Shown piece by piece: positions 61,969 through 64,000 of a DNA stretch of 64,000 nucleotides; within the stretch, counting starts at the first letter, position 1; each line of letters opens with the position of its first letter. Under the pieces are notes generated by a model. It made no database searches. It saw only the letters and a list, made by a program, of their open reading frames with translations, and was not told the DNA's origin. The translations under genes and the position numbers were made by a program. Where the stretch lies: NCBI GenBank assembly GCA_964017065.1, contig OZ024788.1, forward strand, positions 7,721,202-7,785,201, in the 5' to 3' direction. Source of the stretch: Haliclona indistincta (lineage: Eukaryota > Porifera > Demospongiae > Haplosclerida > Chalinidae).

Positions 61969-62527
61969 TGCTGTACACTGTTATTATTTATGTTTGTTCA
62001 TTTTTGTTAGATGATGTTCATATAGCTATTCTTGATGGTCATTAGACAAGTAGTGGTGTAGCAAAACATGTTATGTTTAAGTTAAACACGACAATAATAT
62101 GCTTGCTATTAATCACTGCAACGGAAATTCTATACAATATCAGTTGTCATACCATGCTCTTTTCAGTTGCCACAGCAACTACACATAATTGTGGTCATCT
62201 ATTACGCCTAGGGTTTGCACAGGACTCACTCTAGACAAATTGAATAAGTTTAGAGCAGCTAAAATAATTACAAAGCCTTACAAATATAGTTTTTGTCAGC
62301 TAGTTTATGGATTCCGAAGCAGATCATAAAAGCATCACTTCTTTTGAAAGTCTATATAAGCCACAAATAACAACACAAGTGAAACCTACAATGACGTGGT
62401 ATGATTAGATCATCAGTTGTCTTAGTACCGTAAAAGGATAATGCAATTCAAATTGCAGGCATGGTATTCATTCTATATTTAACTAGTGTTGCTGTACATT
62501 GAGGAGACAAAATAGCTATAGCTAGTA
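61969..62527. promoter_or_regulatory. Intergenic and promoter region between the GABA-B-like paralogues
   Basis: 559 bp. It should include the 3' end of paralogue 1 and the promoter of paralogue 2. TCTATATAAG at about 62350 is TATA-box-like and lies about 180 bp before the second gene's ATG. No coding sequence was found. Confidence 0.45.
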
Positions 62528-64000
62528 ATGATGGAAAATATTAGAGTAGCTGTTTTGATCAAGCTTGCCCTTAGCCTTCTGATGCCATGTCCCACAATCT
62601 GCTCCAGTACTGTTGTCAAGTTTCTACTGATGATTCCAAATAGGGAGCCAACGGGAATAGTACCAGCTGTGAACCAAGTGCTAGATGAAATCAACAGAAA
62701 CGTTTCTTTTCTACCAGACCATCGCCTTGAATATATGTTGAGAGAAATTGAGGTATTAATTTTATGCAAGTGTTACATCAAGCTGTGCATTGTATTATTC
62801 AGTGCAATGGAACCGTAGCGCTTGAAAACTTCTTTGACGTCGCTACTGACAAATCTGTAGCGGCGGTGGTTGGGTGTGGCTGCTCGTCGGCGACTGAAGA
62901 TGTCGCAAAGATCAGTCACTACCTAAATACATCAGTGGTAAGATTAGCGAAATGTTTTTTGAAACTAATGCTTGCAGATCTCGTATGCAAGTACGTCAGT
63001 GGTGCTCAACGACATGTCAGTGTATCAAAGCCTGTATAGAACAGTTCCATCAGACGATCAACTTGTACCAGCCCTGGCTACTGTCATGTTTTTCAATAAC
63101 TGGACACAGCTAACTATGTTTACAGAAAACCAGCCGCAATTTACTGAAGTAAAACCGTACAAAATTATTACACTGTGCATTTATAATTATTCTTTAGCTG
63201 ACGAATCTATTGCAGCAAAGCCTTGAAGAGCAAAATGTAACTATCAATTCAACTATATTTCGTAGATCAGCAACCTCAAATTACACTACATTTGCTGATG
63301 TGGTTATGGATTCATTTGTAAGTTATGACACTTACAGACTATTGATTTTATTACATTATAATAGGATGCTCAACCACACATCTATCTTCCTGTTGCAAGT
63401 TTGAGAATACAAACATTGCTACTTTGTGCAGTAAGCACAGTGTATTACTGATAATTTTGTGATAATATTAGTTGCATAGGCATTTCACAATAGAAGATTC
63501 TATCCCAACTATGCTTGGATTCTTTTAGGGGACCATAAGACCGACTGGTGGAGGGAGTATTATATGGAGACCAACTGTACTGATACTGACATGATAACTG
63601 TACTGAACAGAAGCCTTGTACTTATTCCATATCCTGATGATGGAAAATATGTGGTAATAATAAAATCGTAATACATTATTTTTTATTATTATTGTCAGTT
63701 AGAAGAAGGTGATTTCTACAACACGTCAGAATATGCATCAGATGCAGTGAGAGCATTCGCAGAAGCATTGCATTCTTGTGTTAGTGATATAGGATCTGGG
63801 AGTGTTGTTGACAGTTGTAGGGGAACAGAATTGAACTGGAATGTTGCTTTTTCAGGAAGAACAGTATGTTTTAAGCACATTATAGTTGATACTTATGTTT
63901 TAAAATTACAGGGACGAGTGAGGTTTAATCAAAATGGAAGTAGGCAGTCTTCAAGAAGTATTGTCAAACAATACCAAATTCGAGGTATTTAATCACTGTA
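62528..64000 (+). CDS. GABA-B-like class C GPCR (paralogue 2), 5' part
   Basis: Tandem paralogue cut by the window edge. Exons: 62528-62752, 62803-62937, 62978-63148, 63199-63317, 63365-63430, 63480-63653, 63699-63863, 63912-63984. It encodes the signal peptide and most of the Venus-flytrap domain; motifs match paralogue 1 (VVGCGCSSATEDVAKISHY, SYASTSVVLNDMSVYQSLYRT, TDWWREYYMETNC). Exon boundaries agree with paralogue 1 except at the last one: here a donor is needed after IRG (cga g-GTATTT), because the frame otherwise meets a stop, while paralogue 1 reads on without an intron at that point. Either an extra intron exists or the copy is broken there; the window ends before this can be settled. 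ATG codons at 62528 and 62531 are in tandem. Confidence 0.85.

Overview
The window looks like nuclear DNA of an early-branching animal, most likely a sponge (probably a demosponge). The evidence is gene density, short GT-AG introns (many of about 48-60 nt), AT-rich spacers, and the gene content: a motile-cilium protein, class C GPCRs, a Sema-domain receptor and a CACHD1/alpha2delta-type protein. The species is inference; the exon models come from reading splice sites and comparing the translations with remembered animal protein families. In six of the gene models the exon lengths sum to a complete open reading frame.

Layout, left to right. (1) 1-2732, +: C-terminal part of an AGAP-type ArfGAP (end of PH, ArfGAP zinc finger, ankyrin repeats). 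(2) 3052-4524, -: a UBE2Z-like E2 enzyme. It sits head-to-head, 90 bp away, with (3) 4615-7802, +: CFAP206, a radial-spoke/axoneme protein. (4) 8052-25867, -: a 26-exon CACHD1/alpha2delta-family membrane protein of about 1240 aa (VWA_N, VWA, two Cache modules, Cys-rich region, TM, tail). Its introns hold most of the repeats in the window. (5) 25868-27849: intergenic, with a decayed non-LTR reverse transcriptase. (6) 27850-43038, -: a 27-exon receptor of about 1623 aa with signal peptide, Sema, PSI, seven or more FN3 modules, one TM and a short tail with no plexin GAP or kinase. (7) 43543-44310, +: intronless METTL1. (8) 44543-49063, -: a small lysine-rich protein with an eIF2A/PYM-like C-terminal segment. 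Its start codon lies 32 bp from the start codon of (9) 49096-55259, +: a small SH3 plus C2H2 zinc-finger protein. (10) 55486-61968, +: a complete GABA-B-like class C GPCR. (11) 62528-end, +: a tandem paralogue, cut by the window edge.

The genes do not form one pathway. Three of the largest (CACHD1-like, Sema-FN3, GABA-B-like pair) are cell-surface sensors. The CACHD1-like second Cache module retains residues associated with amino-acid binding, and class C GPCRs often bind amino-acid-like ligands, but any functional link between them is speculation. Two head-to-head gene pairs share very short promoters. Repeats are abundant: a 42-bp minisatellite with over 20 copies, twin 27-bp arrays, a GGCAA array, palindromic MITE-like elements with TACCGTA ends, several dispersed families, and local tandem duplications that copy 5' splice sites of the CACHD1-like gene.
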